64,000 nt of DNA from Flagellimonas meridianipacifica. GTDB lineage: Bacteria > Bacteroidota > Bacteroidia > Flavobacteriales > Flavobacteriaceae. The position numbers and the translations under genes were made by a program. Every line of letters begins with the position of its first letter. Position 1 is the stretch's first letter. The notes below the pieces were generated by a model. It ran no database searches. It saw nothing but the letters and a program-made list of their open reading frames with translations, and was not told the origin of the DNA. Below are positions 1-8,008 of this stretch, in pieces. The stretch is taken from positions 620,001 through 684,000 of the forward strand of contig NZ_PVYX01000001.1 in the NCBI RefSeq assembly GCF_003001695.1, in the 5' to 3' direction.

Positions 1-959
1 TCGGGAGCAAGAGTCATAAAACTTGCTCCGAAAATGGTATCGGGACGAGTTGTAAACACCTCGATACTGGCGTCGTGGTCCTTAACCTTGAACGTCACCG
101 AAGCGCCCTCCGAGCGACCAATCCAATTGGTTTGGGAATCTTTCAATGGTTGCGGCCAATCAATCGTATCCAGACCATCCAAAAGACGTTGCGCATACGC
201 AGTAATCCGCATGCTCCATTGGGTCATTTTCTTTCGGATTACTGGATGCCCTCCTCGCTCAGAAACGCCATTTACAATTTCATCATTGGCCAAAACTGTT
301 CCTAGGGCCGGGCACCAATTTACCTCCGTATCCGCCAAATAGGTCAATCGATATTTTAAAAGTATCTCCTGTTTGGTCTTTTCTGAAAATCCGGACCAAT
401 CCTTAGCATTAAATAAGGGGGTATCCTCATCACAAGATGCTTCAACATGGGTATTTCCTTCTTTATCAAAAATGGAAATCAAAGTAGCAATATCCTCTGC
501 CTTATCCGAAGCTTTATTGTACCATGAGTTGAACAACTGAATAAATACCCACTGTGTCCATTTGTAATATTTGGGGTCAGAGGTACGCACTTCCCGACTC
601 CAATCAAATGAAAATCCAAGTTGGTCCAACTGCTCCCGATACCTATTTATATTGGTTTCAGTAGTTATTGCCGGATGTTGCCCTGTTTGGATGGCATACT
701 GTTCCGCTGGAAGTCCAAAGGAATCATACCCCATGGGGTGAAGCACATTGAAACCTTTGTGTCTTTTGAAGCGCGCATAGATATCGCCGGCAATATATCC
801 CAAAGGATGGCCCACATGAAGTCCTGCTCCGGAAGGGTACGGAAACATGGAGAGCGCATAGAATTTTAGTTTATCGGAATTGTTGGTTGCTTTGAACGTT
901 TCGTTTTTGGCCCAAAACTTTTGCCACTTGGCTTCAATTTCCCTGAAATTGTAGTTCAT
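1..959 (-). CDS. leuS: Leucine--tRNA ligase, N-terminal part (runs off window start)
   Basis: Charges tRNA-Leu with leucine in the cytoplasm. The reverse-strand reading from the ATG at 957-959 gives about 319 residues with no stop before the window edge, so only the N-terminal third is present. The class I signature region reads [17 protein letters not shown] near residues 38-54, the HIGH-like motif of leucyl-tRNA synthetases, followed by [17 protein letters not shown]. The partial product then enters the CP1 editing insertion ([23 protein letters not shown]). A good sigma-A-type promoter lies just upstream, divergent from ftsX. Identification is firm; the rest of the gene lies outside the window. 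Confidence 0.97.
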   Translation of the reverse strand, partial: MNYNFREIEAKWQKFWAKNETFKATNNSDKLKFYALSMFPYPSGAGLHVGHPLGYIAGDIYARFKRHKGFNVLHPMGYDSFGLPAEQYAIQTGQHPAITTETNINRYREQLDQLGFSFDWSREVRTSDPKYYKWTQWVFIQLFNSWYNKASDKAEDIATLISIFDKEGNTHVEASCDEDTPLFNAKDWSGFSEKTKQEILLKYRLTYLADTEVNWCPALGTVLANDEIVNGVSERGGHPVIRKKMTQWSMRITAYAQRLLDGLDTIDWPQPLKDSQTNWIGRSEGASVTFKVKDHDASIEVFTTRPDTIFGASFMTLAP

Positions 960-984
960 TTTCTTATATTCTCCTTTGGTTGGG

Positions 985-1013
985 CAAAAATAGGTTTAAT
1001 CGCTTAATTACAA
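985..1013 (-). promoter_or_regulatory. leuS promoter, Bacteroidota sigma-A type
   Basis: On the minus strand there is TTG (1011-1013), an 18-bp spacer, then TATTTTTG (985-992), matching the TTG-N19-TAnnTTTG pattern. This puts the transcript start about 20 nt ahead of the leuS ATG. Seen by eye, not tested. Confidence 0.6.
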
Positions 1014-1048
1014 TTTACTTTTCTATTTTTACGTACTGATTTTGCCCA

Positions 1049-1927
1049 ATGAGCCAATATATTGAACGCTACCAAAGACGACGCTTGATTTCATCCTACT
1101 TTTCTGTAGTGCTGAGCATAGCTTTGGTTCTTTTTTTGTTAGGCGTTTTGGGACTTCTGGTATTGAATACCAAAAAGTTGGCGGACCATTTCAAGGAACA
1201 AATAACAGTTTCCGTCTTTTTGAAGGACAATGCTAAACCTGTAGAAATTGAACAACTACAAAAAAGCTTGGCGCTGGCCGAGTATACCAAATCCGCAAAT
1301 TATGTTTCCAAAGAGGATGCCGCAGAACAATATAGTGAGGACATTGGGGAGAATTTTGTTGAGTTTTTGGGATATAATCCCCTTAAAAACTCCATTGACG
1401 TCAATTTAAAGGCGGATTTTGTTACACCTACCCAGATTTCCGAAATAGCAGACGAAATTGCCTCAAAAACGTATGTGGATGAAGTGAGTTATGACCAACC
1501 CCTGATTTCCTTGCTTAGTGATAACGTACAACGGATAAGCCTATGGATTCTAATCGCTAGTGGAGTCTTCACCTTTATATCGGTATTATTGATAAACAGC
1601 TCCATCCGACTTTCCATTTATTCAAAGAGATTCATTATCAAGACTATGCAAATGGTGGGAGCCACAAAAACCTTTATCAGAAAACCATTTATTTGGACAA
1701 ATATTCAATTGGGTATGTTGGGGGCGCTCATCGCCCTGATTGCTTTGGCAGTTGTCGTTTATTACGTCAATCTCAACTTCCCCGAGTTAAATCTGTTTCA
1801 GGACTTGATAACGCTTATTGGGTTGTTTGTCTCTGTTTTTGTACTTGGGGTTTTAATATCCTGGTTAAGCACGCATATTGCCACACAGCGCTTTTTGAAT
1901 CTAAGGACTGATGATCTTTATTATTAA
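1049..1927 (+). CDS. ftsX: Cell division protein FtsX (ABC transporter permease)
   Basis: FtsX is the inner-membrane partner of the FtsE ATPase; the pair transmits a divisome signal to peptidoglycan hydrolases. The 292-residue product has the family layout: a cytoplasmic N-terminus (SQYIERYQRRRLISSYFS), a first membrane span at about residues 18-40, a periplasmic domain to about 165, then three spans near 168-190, 220-245 and 255-280. The segment IKTMQMVGATKTFIRKPF is the conserved FtsX loop between spans 2 and 3. ftsE is not adjacent. The gene is followed after 9 nt by a DUF3098 gene and then uppP, an arrangement common in Bacteroidota. Confidence 0.95.
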   Translation: MSQYIERYQRRRLISSYFSVVLSIALVLFLLGVLGLLVLNTKKLADHFKEQITVSVFLKDNAKPVEIEQLQKSLALAEYTKSANYVSKEDAAEQYSEDIGENFVEFLGYNPLKNSIDVNLKADFVTPTQISEIADEIASKTYVDEVSYDQPLISLLSDNVQRISLWILIASGVFTFISVLLINSSIRLSIYSKRFIIKTMQMVGATKTFIRKPFIWTNIQLGMLGALIALIALAVVVYYVNLNFPELNLFQDLITLIGLFVSVFVLGVLISWLSTHIATQRFLNLRTDDLYY

Positions 1928-1936
1928 CTTTACGGC

Positions 1937-2200
1937 ATGAGTAAGAAAAATAAGAAGGAAAAAGAACCGTCGAAGGAATTTGTGTTTCAAAGAAAAAATT
2001 ACCTCTTTCTTTTTATCGGATTGGCCTTCATAGCATTGGGTTTTATTTTGATGAGTGGAGGCGGAAGTGACGACCCCAATGTTTTCAACCCAGACATATA
2101 TAGTTTTCGAAGAATACGTTTGGCACCTACCCTAGTTTTAGTTGGACTGGGCATTCAGGTATATGCCATATTGTTGAATCCTCACAAAAAGAAAAAATAA
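1937..2200 (+). CDS. DUF3098 family small membrane protein
   Basis: An 87-residue protein with a highly charged N-terminus (KKNKKEKEPSKEF), a first span at about residues 23-41, a short loop with GGGSDDPN, the conserved segment FNPDIYSFRRIRLAP, a second span at about 62-78 and a lysine-rich tail. This matches DUF3098, a Bacteroidota family of unknown function usually lodged between ftsX and uppP. Close spacing on both sides (9 nt and 1 nt) implies one operon, which suggests, without proof, a role in envelope growth or division. Confidence 0.88.
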   Translation: MSKKNKKEKEPSKEFVFQRKNYLFLFIGLAFIALGFILMSGGGSDDPNVFNPDIYSFRRIRLAPTLVLVGLGIQVYAILLNPHKKKK

Positions 2201-2201
2201 T

Positions 2202-2996
2202 TTGGACATTATTGACGCAATAATCCTTGGAATTATCCAGGGTTTAACTGAGTTTTTACCAGTATCCTCGAGTGGGCATTTAGAATTGGGCAAAGCTATT
2301 CTCGGAGCTGATGCTCTTCCCGAAGAAAGCCTTTTATTTACGGTTATTCTCCACTTCGCAACTGCATTGAGCACCATCATTGTATTTCGAAAAGATGTAA
2401 TTGCGATTTTTAAAGGCCTATTTCAATTTAAATGGAATGAGGAAACCCAATTCTCCATGAAAATTATCATTTCGATGATTCCTGCCGCTTTGGTGGGTTT
2501 CTTTTTGGAGGACTTCTTAGAAGTATTTTTTGATGGAGCCATTGTCATTGTGGGAATCATGTTGCTCATTACAGGATTCCTTTTGTATTTAGCGGATATG
2601 GCCAAAACAACGGATAAAGGCGTTTCGTATCGTAGCGCTTTTGTCATAGGTATAGCGCAAGCTGTCGCCATCCTGCCCGGCATATCCCGAAGTGGAGCAA
2701 CAATTTCAGCAGCTGTTTTATTGGGAGTAGATAAATCGAAATCAGCACGTTTCTCATTTTTGATGGTTGTACCGCTAATTTTTGGAAAAATGGCGAAAGA
2801 CCTTTTAAGCGGTGATATCCATTTTACAGGAGATCAGACCGTAGCCATTACGGCTGGTTTTATTGCAGCATTTGTTGCTGGCCTGGCCGCATGTACTTGG
2901 ATGATTAAATTGGTACGCCAAAGCAAGCTTACCTATTTTGCCATCTACTGTTTTATCGTAGGGCTTATTGCAATTGCTTGGAGTATTTGGGGTTAA
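2202..2996 (+). CDS. uppP: Undecaprenyl-diphosphate phosphatase UppP (BacA), TTG start
   Basis: Dephosphorylates undecaprenyl pyrophosphate at the membrane to recycle the lipid carrier for peptidoglycan; overexpression gives bacitracin resistance. The 264-residue product carries both family motifs: the glutamate-rich loop QGLTEFLPVSSSGHL (about residues 13-27) and PGISRSGATI (about 160-169), with 7-8 membrane spans. The start is TTG at 2202, one base after the DUF3098 stop codon. No ATG is available before the conserved N-terminus (DIIDAIILGIIQG), so the rare start is well supported. Translation is probably coupled to the upstream gene. Confidence 0.96.
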   Translation: MDIIDAIILGIIQGLTEFLPVSSSGHLELGKAILGADALPEESLLFTVILHFATALSTIIVFRKDVIAIFKGLFQFKWNEETQFSMKIIISMIPAALVGFFLEDFLEVFFDGAIVIVGIMLLITGFLLYLADMAKTTDKGVSYRSAFVIGIAQAVAILPGISRSGATISAAVLLGVDKSKSARFSFLMVVPLIFGKMAKDLLSGDIHFTGDQTVAITAGFIAAFVAGLAACTWMIKLVRQSKLTYFAIYCFIVGLIAIAWSIWG

Positions 2997-3153
2997 AATT
3001 TATATCCTAGAAATTTTACCAAAGCCTTTTAACCTTCTGATGTTTAAAAGCACAATATTAACGGCATAATAATTGTTGTTTTATTGAAAACTATGAAGTA
3101 CAGCTTACTATCAGTTTACTTCAGAACATGACAAATAACCCTAAGTATCCGCC

Positions 3154-4440
3154 ATGAAAAAAAACCTCATTATTGTTTTTTCGGTCCTACTGATTGCTGC
3201 TTGCAATAATCCCGAAAGTAATTCCTTTTGCATCGGGCCGATTGAAGACCAAAGTTCAATAAGAACTAACCCCAACAACCTCAATGGAAAGTTTGAGTTT
3301 GATTATCTCATTTCTTCACAGTTAAAATCCAATGTAGATGGTACTGAAGAAACTTATGAGTTAGATTACTTTGTAAATACCTCCGATGGCTCCAAATTTT
3401 TGTCAAGAACAACCATGATGGTCAATTTTGGGGCAATAGATAGTGAATTTGGCTCTGTTGATGGCGTTATCATAATGCCAAGTGGAAAAACAGTAGTCTA
3501 TGTAAACGACGCTCAATTCAATATAAAACGAGCAATAACTGTAGCCATGGACGGAATTGGTGAAGACAAAGTGTTTAATGACCTTGTATTTCTAAACGAG
3601 TTTTTTAATAACACCGCCAACCTTAGAGAGGTCGCTGACCGTAAACCCAGCGCAATCAAGCAAAAAACCAAGGCCTATGCCGCTATGGTAAATAGTCCAA
3701 ATGGAGAAAAAGCGAAGGTCACTATGCATTTTTCAGAAAACAAAGGGGGAAGGGTAATTACAACTGGCGTGCCCTTGGTAGGGCTGTTAGTGGGTGTGGT
3801 TAAAGATGAGACAATTGGTGATTGCAATAGGTTATCGGTCTATACCAAAGTAGAGTCTAACGAAGGTATATTCGAAGCTACCCTTAATGAAATGGTTCCC
3901 TCCGCACAATCGTTCGATGGTTCTTCATATAAAGAAGCTACTTTAGGAGTAACCATGGGCAACCAATCTTTTTCAAGTCAACCTATAAGTGATGAGGTTG
4001 ACGAAGCCATGGAACGGGATTATGCCAGAATACAATTTCTTTTGGATAGATTAAAGGATTGTGAACCCGATGACGTTGATTGCAAAGAACAAATAGCTTT
4101 GGAAATGGTTGAGGTTCAAGACAGAATACAGAGACGTGTAGCAAATAATGCCTCCGACCCTAATGCACTGGGACGTGAAGGAACCAATTTTGCCACTGAT
4201 AAAAGAGGATTGGAAAGACGATTAAATCGAATTACGGCAGAAATTATTAAGCAAAAGGCTGATTGTGAACGAATAGAACTTGAATTGGACAATTGTAAAG
4301 GTCCTTGTTCAGGATTGGAACGAGAAAAAAAGCGTTGCAAGCAAGAAGTGGAAGAACTAGAGGAAGAAGCTCAAACCATAGCTTGCCAAATGGCAAAGTT
4401 AATGGGAATTGAAGATGCCGCTGAAGATTGCCTTCAATGA
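3154..4440 (+). CDS. Hypothetical lipoprotein with Cys-rich coiled-coil C-terminus
   Basis: A 428-residue protein not recognised as a named family. The N-terminus is a lipoprotein signal with lipobox LIAAC (Cys at about residue 17), so it is probably anchored in the outer membrane. Residues about 40-270 look like a beta-rich globular domain. From about 295 to the end the sequence is helical and highly charged, with regularly placed cysteines (DCEPDDVDCKEQ; DNCKGPCSGLEREKKRC) and a final CLQ, suggesting a disulfide-stabilised coiled coil. It stands alone between uppP and truB in a stretch with 157 nt of unremarkable DNA upstream. Function unknown. Confidence 0.8.
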   Translation: MKKNLIIVFSVLLIAACNNPESNSFCIGPIEDQSSIRTNPNNLNGKFEFDYLISSQLKSNVDGTEETYELDYFVNTSDGSKFLSRTTMMVNFGAIDSEFGSVDGVIIMPSGKTVVYVNDAQFNIKRAITVAMDGIGEDKVFNDLVFLNEFFNNTANLREVADRKPSAIKQKTKAYAAMVNSPNGEKAKVTMHFSENKGGRVITTGVPLVGLLVGVVKDETIGDCNRLSVYTKVESNEGIFEATLNEMVPSAQSFDGSSYKEATLGVTMGNQSFSSQPISDEVDEAMERDYARIQFLLDRLKDCEPDDVDCKEQIALEMVEVQDRIQRRVANNASDPNALGREGTNFATDKRGLERRLNRITAEIIKQKADCERIELELDNCKGPCSGLEREKKRCKQEVEELEEEAQTIACQMAKLMGIEDAAEDCLQ

Positions 4441-4512
4441 TTTTGAAATCAAGCCGTACCTTTACCCTTTGCAAATAGCGGCGGAACATTTCGCTGTTTT
4501 AATTTCTAAATC

Positions 4513-5214
4513 GTGACATCCAAAGAATCTTTTTTGCAAGGTCAAATTCTTTTGATTGACAAGCCCTACGAATGGAGTTCTTTCCAAGCGTTAAATGCTG
4601 TAAAATGGGCCATCCGCAAAAAATTTGACCTCAACAAGAAGTTCAAGATTGGTCATGCTGGCACACTTGATCCCTTAGCTACGGGATTATTGGTCATCTG
4701 TACAGGGAAGTTCACAAAGAAAATTCCTGAGCTTCAAGGACAAATCAAAGAATATACCGGAACCATCAAGCTCGGTGCGACCACCCCATCTTATGACCTA
4801 GAGACCGAGTTAGACCAAACATATCCCACTTCACATATTACGGAAGAGGGCATTCGAGAAATCTTGCCAAAGTTCATTGGAAAAATTGAGCAAAGACCAC
4901 CTTTGTTCTCGGCACTAAAAAAAAATGGGAAACGACTTTACGAGTACGCCCGAGAAGGAAAACAAGTTGAAATAAAGTCGAGAACCGTAGAAATTCTCAC
5001 TTTTGAAATTACTCGTTTTGATATGCCAGAAGTTGATTTTCGGGTAATTTGCAGCAAAGGCACTTATATACGTTCACTGGCGCATGATTTTGGTAAAGCC
5101 CTGAATTCTGGGGGCCATTTAACCAAACTCAGAAGAACCAAAATAGGCGATTTCAACGTATCTAAAGCTGTTACACCCGAGGTTTTTAGGCAAAATCTTG
5201 AAGGTAATGGTTAA
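4513..5214 (+). CDS. truB: tRNA pseudouridine(55) synthase TruB, GTG start
   Basis: Isomerises U55 in the T-arm of tRNAs to pseudouridine. The 233-residue product carries the catalytic motif GHAGTLDPLATGLL (about residues 48-61, with the nucleophilic Asp) and the downstream motifs PPLFSALKKNGKRLYEYAREG and CSKGTYIRSLAHDFG of the TruB family. It lacks a long C-terminal extension, as is usual in Flavobacteriia. The first codon is GTG at 4513; no in-frame ATG lies close enough to preserve the conserved LLIDKPYEWSSF segment. The following TonB-like gene lies 72 nt downstream. Confidence 0.96.
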   Translation: MTSKESFLQGQILLIDKPYEWSSFQALNAVKWAIRKKFDLNKKFKIGHAGTLDPLATGLLVICTGKFTKKIPELQGQIKEYTGTIKLGATTPSYDLETELDQTYPTSHITEEGIREILPKFIGKIEQRPPLFSALKKNGKRLYEYAREGKQVEIKSRTVEILTFEITRFDMPEVDFRVICSKGTYIRSLAHDFGKALNSGGHLTKLRRTKIGDFNVSKAVTPEVFRQNLEGNG

Positions 5215-5286
5215 AATCCCTAAAAAAGGAGTTAGGGAAAAGCCAATTGTAAAATATTTTAAAAAAAAAGGGGTTATTATAGCACC

Positions 5287-6006
5287 ATGAATCTTAACCG
5301 TCAACAGTTATCTTTTTTAATCACCTTCTTCTCCATGGCGTTGGTCATTTTGTTGATGTACAACATCCATCTGGGAGGAATGAAGGAGGAAGAGTATGTG
5401 ATAGAGTTAAGTTTGGCCGATGAAGATATTGAGAAATTGCTGGAGGAAGAGGAAAAAAGATTGGAGGAACTTGCCAATAGTGACCCAATTAAAAGCCATA
5501 TGGCCTTAAATGAAACGGCCAAACCAACCGTTGGTAATCCAGAGCCTTTAAAAACCTTGGAAGAACTGATGGAAGAGAGGGCTTTGACCAGCGATGCCAG
5601 CGAACATTCAGCCGCAGATGACGCCTTTGCTGACAATTTGAAAAAGTTGGCGGAACAACGACAGGAAAAAAAGCAACAGCTTACCGAACGTGAGGAGCAA
5701 AAAGAAACTTTTACCAACGCATTAAAGGATAAAAGAACTTCAATTTCCTATTCGCTGGTAGACCGAAATGCATATTCCTTGCCACCACCCATTTATACTT
5801 GTATTGAAGGTGGAAAAGTGGTTATTAATATAAAAGTAGACCAAAGCGGTTACGTAGTCGAAGCAGATTTCAATGATCAAAGTTCCAGCACGAGCAATGG
5901 ATGCTTGGTGGACAATGCCATTCAATATGCTCTAAAAGCCCGTTTTGATTCGAGCTCCAAAAGCTCACAGATAGGCTCAATCACTTATCTATTTCAGAGT
6001 AAGTAG
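5287..6006 (+). CDS. TonB-like energy transducer-type protein
   Basis: A 239-residue protein with one N-terminal membrane span (about residues 8-26, LSFLITFFSMALVILLMYN), a long acidic/basic coiled-coil linker (EKLLEEEEKRLEELA; EQRQEKKQQLTEREEQKE), and a C-terminal domain of about 75 residues (PPPIYTCIEGGKVVINIKVDQSGYV) resembling the TonB C-terminal fold. That architecture fits a periplasm-spanning protein anchored in the inner membrane. Related Bacteroidota proteins are often called energy transducer TonB, but no exbB/exbD lies nearby, so a true energy-coupling role is uncertain. Its last 18 nt overlap the convergent thioredoxin-fold gene. Confidence 0.75.
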   Translation: MNLNRQQLSFLITFFSMALVILLMYNIHLGGMKEEEYVIELSLADEDIEKLLEEEEKRLEELANSDPIKSHMALNETAKPTVGNPEPLKTLEELMEERALTSDASEHSAADDAFADNLKKLAEQRQEKKQQLTEREEQKETFTNALKDKRTSISYSLVDRNAYSLPPPIYTCIEGGKVVINIKVDQSGYVVEADFNDQSSSTSNGCLVDNAIQYALKARFDSSSKSSQIGSITYLFQSK

Positions 6007-6621
6007 TTGAACTAAATCCTCAAGAGTGTTCTGGCCCTTGTCCTTATTGTACCAGATTTGCAAATCCTGTTTGAAGTCTGCAGTCAACTTTCCATGTTCT
6101 TTCTTGTAGTCCTCAACCATTTGGGCAGCAATGCTTGGTCTTGGTCCCCATTCTCCAACAACTTCTTCTTTATCTGTATCCCAAACAATTAGTTTTGGAA
6201 TAGACCTTGTACCATTGGTCAGAAACTTGTCCATCAAAGGTAAATTCTCGTCCCGCAGAACAATTTTAAATTCAATTTTTTCATTGAGCTCTGCAATCTT
6301 GTTGATTACCGGCAGGCTTGGAGATGCATCACCACACCAACTTTCGCTTAATGCCAAAAAGGCCAAATTTGAATCCAGATTGGAAATAGTTTCTTTGATT
6401 TCTTCAGAAATCTTCAAAGTCTTGTCCCAACGAGCCATTCTTCGGTCGTTCAATTGGGTATAATTAATAAGGGACTCCAATTGCTCAGGCCCCGTAGTGG
6501 CACGATTCTCTGCCAAATTTTTTACTAGTTCCCTATAAGCTTGGTAAGACATTCCTTTTTCTATTCCCGAAAGCACTAAGTTCAATACATCTTCCTTCTG
6601 ATTCTCCACTACTGTTTCCAT
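5989..6621 (-). CDS. Thioredoxin-fold family protein with single-cysteine WCGDA site
   Basis: A 210-residue cytoplasmic protein (no signal peptide) with a thioredoxin-like domain from about residue 85. The active-site loop reads SWCGDASPSLP: one cysteine is kept and the second Cys of CxxC is replaced by Ala, so a classical disulfide reductase cycle is unlikely. A conserved cis-proline region (RSIPKLIVW) is present. The N-terminal 80 residues are helical. Homologs in Flavobacteriia are annotated simply as thioredoxin family proteins. A TACATTTG -7 box at 6635-6642 precedes it. Convergent overlap of 18 nt with the preceding plus-strand gene. Confidence 0.85.
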   Translation of the reverse strand: METVVENQKEDVLNLVLSGIEKGMSYQAYRELVKNLAENRATTGPEQLESLINYTQLNDRRMARWDKTLKISEEIKETISNLDSNLAFLALSESWCGDASPSLPVINKIAELNEKIEFKIVLRDENLPLMDKFLTNGTRSIPKLIVWDTDKEEVVGEWGPRPSIAAQMVEDYKKEHGKLTADFKQDLQIWYNKDKGQNTLEDLVQLLTLK

Positions 6622-6634
6622 ATTTATATTTTTC

Positions 6635-6642
6635 CAAATGTA
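6635..6642 (-). promoter_or_regulatory. Promoter -7 box for the thioredoxin-fold gene
   Basis: Minus strand TACATTTG, a perfect TAnnTTTG box, 14 nt upstream of the ATG; predicted start of transcription about 6629. No clear TTG -33 element at the usual distance. Confidence 0.5.
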
Positions 6643-6721
6643 GTTCTAACGGATAGTACATTTGTTGATTTTTATCATTTGTGGGATTACTTGCAAAAAA
6701 CTTACAGTAAGAACAGTATGC

Positions 6722-6752
6722 AAAGAATCCACCTAAAAAAGGTGGATTCTTT
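6722..6752 (-). terminator. Hairpin terminator downstream of the phytase-like gene
   Basis: Perfect 12-bp inverted repeat AAAGAATCCACC / GGTGGATTCTTT with a 7-nt loop, 18 nt past the stop of the minus-strand gene ending at 6770. There is no long T run beyond the stem. Confidence 0.7.
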
Positions 6753-6769
6753 AGCGTTAAACCAATCAC

Positions 6770-7894
6770 TTAATCCAACAATTCAAAAAGAACAAACTGG
6801 TTCAATTGTGGGCCAAAGGCACTAAAGTTATTATCGGCAACCAAAACGACCGATTTATTACCATTAGGAAAATCTGGACCAAACGTAATTCCTTCAATAT
6901 TGTCAACCACTCCTTCAGTAAGTTGGTTGCGAATTGTTTCAAAATCAAACAAAAGCTTTTTGGAGGCTACTGTAAAATCCGCATTGACAAGGGCCTCTAC
7001 TCCACTTACATCTGTAGCATCGGAAATATCAACGTCATAAATCTTTACATTATTTCCACCATAATCATATCCCGTAGAAAAAGAACGCTCCAAGAACAAG
7101 AATTTTTCTTCGTCATATTGAAGAAGCTCCACAACCCCGTTGAGTTCAAAGGTACTCCCATTTGCAGCTGGTCTCACCACAGGGTCCAATTCATAAGCAA
7201 ACTCCTTTCCAAAGTTCCCAGAAGCTCTATCTATGTATGAAATACGAATTGGGGAATCCGTATCTTGGGTAGTAGGGGCAGGACCATCTTCAACCAAAGG
7301 AAGTTCCATTGTAACCCAATACCCCATTTTGTCATAGCTTAAAGTAATTCCTTCAAAAGTTCCATTTTGTCTTGGTCCTCTTGCCGCATCACCGATAAAT
7401 GCCTGATAACGTGAAGGCAAATTGGTTCCAGAAACGTATGCCCCGGTCAAGTTAGCCACTCTTACAAAAGGGTCTACACCATTGTTGATGTTTCCTTCAC
7501 TGGTCCAAACCAAGTTCCCATTATCAAACCGAATAGCTTCAGGATCTACGGTTCCTCCACCAAAAGAGCTACCGGTGTTATCCAGTAATTCATTTACTCC
7601 ATTAATCGAGATATCAATAAACCCATCCATATCATAAGATATGGTCGCATTGTAGAATCTTGCATTGTTTGGGTCATCTGCGATAAGGTACCATGTGCCC
7701 AAAGCGTAATCAATACCCGATAATCCTCCTATCAAGGTATTTTGAAACATGGTATCATCTGGAATAACAAATTCATCTACAAATTTCAATTCCAAATCAT
7801 CGGTTTTTCCACCAGAGAAATCATCGATAAATGCACAAGAACCCAGTAAAAATAGGGTGGTCAACCCTATAACTTGAAGTAATCTGTTTTTCAT
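6770..7894 (-). CDS. Phytase-like esterase domain lipoprotein
   Basis: A 374-residue protein with a lipoprotein signal (lipobox LLGSC, Cys at about residue 19). The body (LSGIDYALGTWYLIADDPNNARFYN; FEGITLSYD; NIEGITFGPDFPNGNKSVVLVADNNF; FVLFEL) matches the 'esterase-like activity of phytase' family, a six-bladed beta-propeller-like secreted family; substrate unknown. Expected on the outer membrane or in the periplasm. The start codon lies in the loop of a 15-bp perfect inverted repeat (7871-7885 with 7911-7925), listed separately. A hairpin terminator follows the gene. Family assignment is by motif recall; enzymatic activity is not established. Confidence 0.85.
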   Translation of the reverse strand: MKNRLLQVIGLTTLFLLGSCAFIDDFSGGKTDDLELKFVDEFVIPDDTMFQNTLIGGLSGIDYALGTWYLIADDPNNARFYNATISYDMDGFIDISINGVNELLDNTGSSFGGGTVDPEAIRFDNGNLVWTSEGNINNGVDPFVRVANLTGAYVSGTNLPSRYQAFIGDAARGPRQNGTFEGITLSYDKMGYWVTMELPLVEDGPAPTTQDTDSPIRISYIDRASGNFGKEFAYELDPVVRPAANGSTFELNGVVELLQYDEEKFLFLERSFSTGYDYGGNNVKIYDVDISDATDVSGVEALVNADFTVASKKLLFDFETIRNQLTEGVVDNIEGITFGPDFPNGNKSVVLVADNNFSAFGPQLNQFVLFELLD

Positions 7895-7925
7895 TTTAGA
7901 AGTGTTTTTTAGATTACTTCAAGTT
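7871..7925 (-). promoter_or_regulatory. 15-bp inverted repeat enclosing the start codon
   Basis: AACTTGAAGTAATCT and AGATTACTTCAAGTT are exact reverse complements separated by 25 nt. In the mRNA the upstream arm lies in the leader, the downstream arm covers codons 4-8 (AGA TTA CTT CAA GTT), and the AUG at 7894-7892 lies in the A-rich loop. It could present the start codon or control it, or be a protein-binding site in DNA. Confidence 0.6.
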
Positions 7926-8008
7926 TTAATTTTAATGCATCCGCAGACTTAATTTTGGATTATGGCTATTTTATAAAATCGTAAGCTTAATCAGTAAATG
8001 AACTCGGT

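Noticed and set aside
5301-5717. 138-residue Ser-rich minus-strand frame
   Set aside because: It is the reverse of the charged coiled-coil part of the TonB-like gene; low-complexity shadow.
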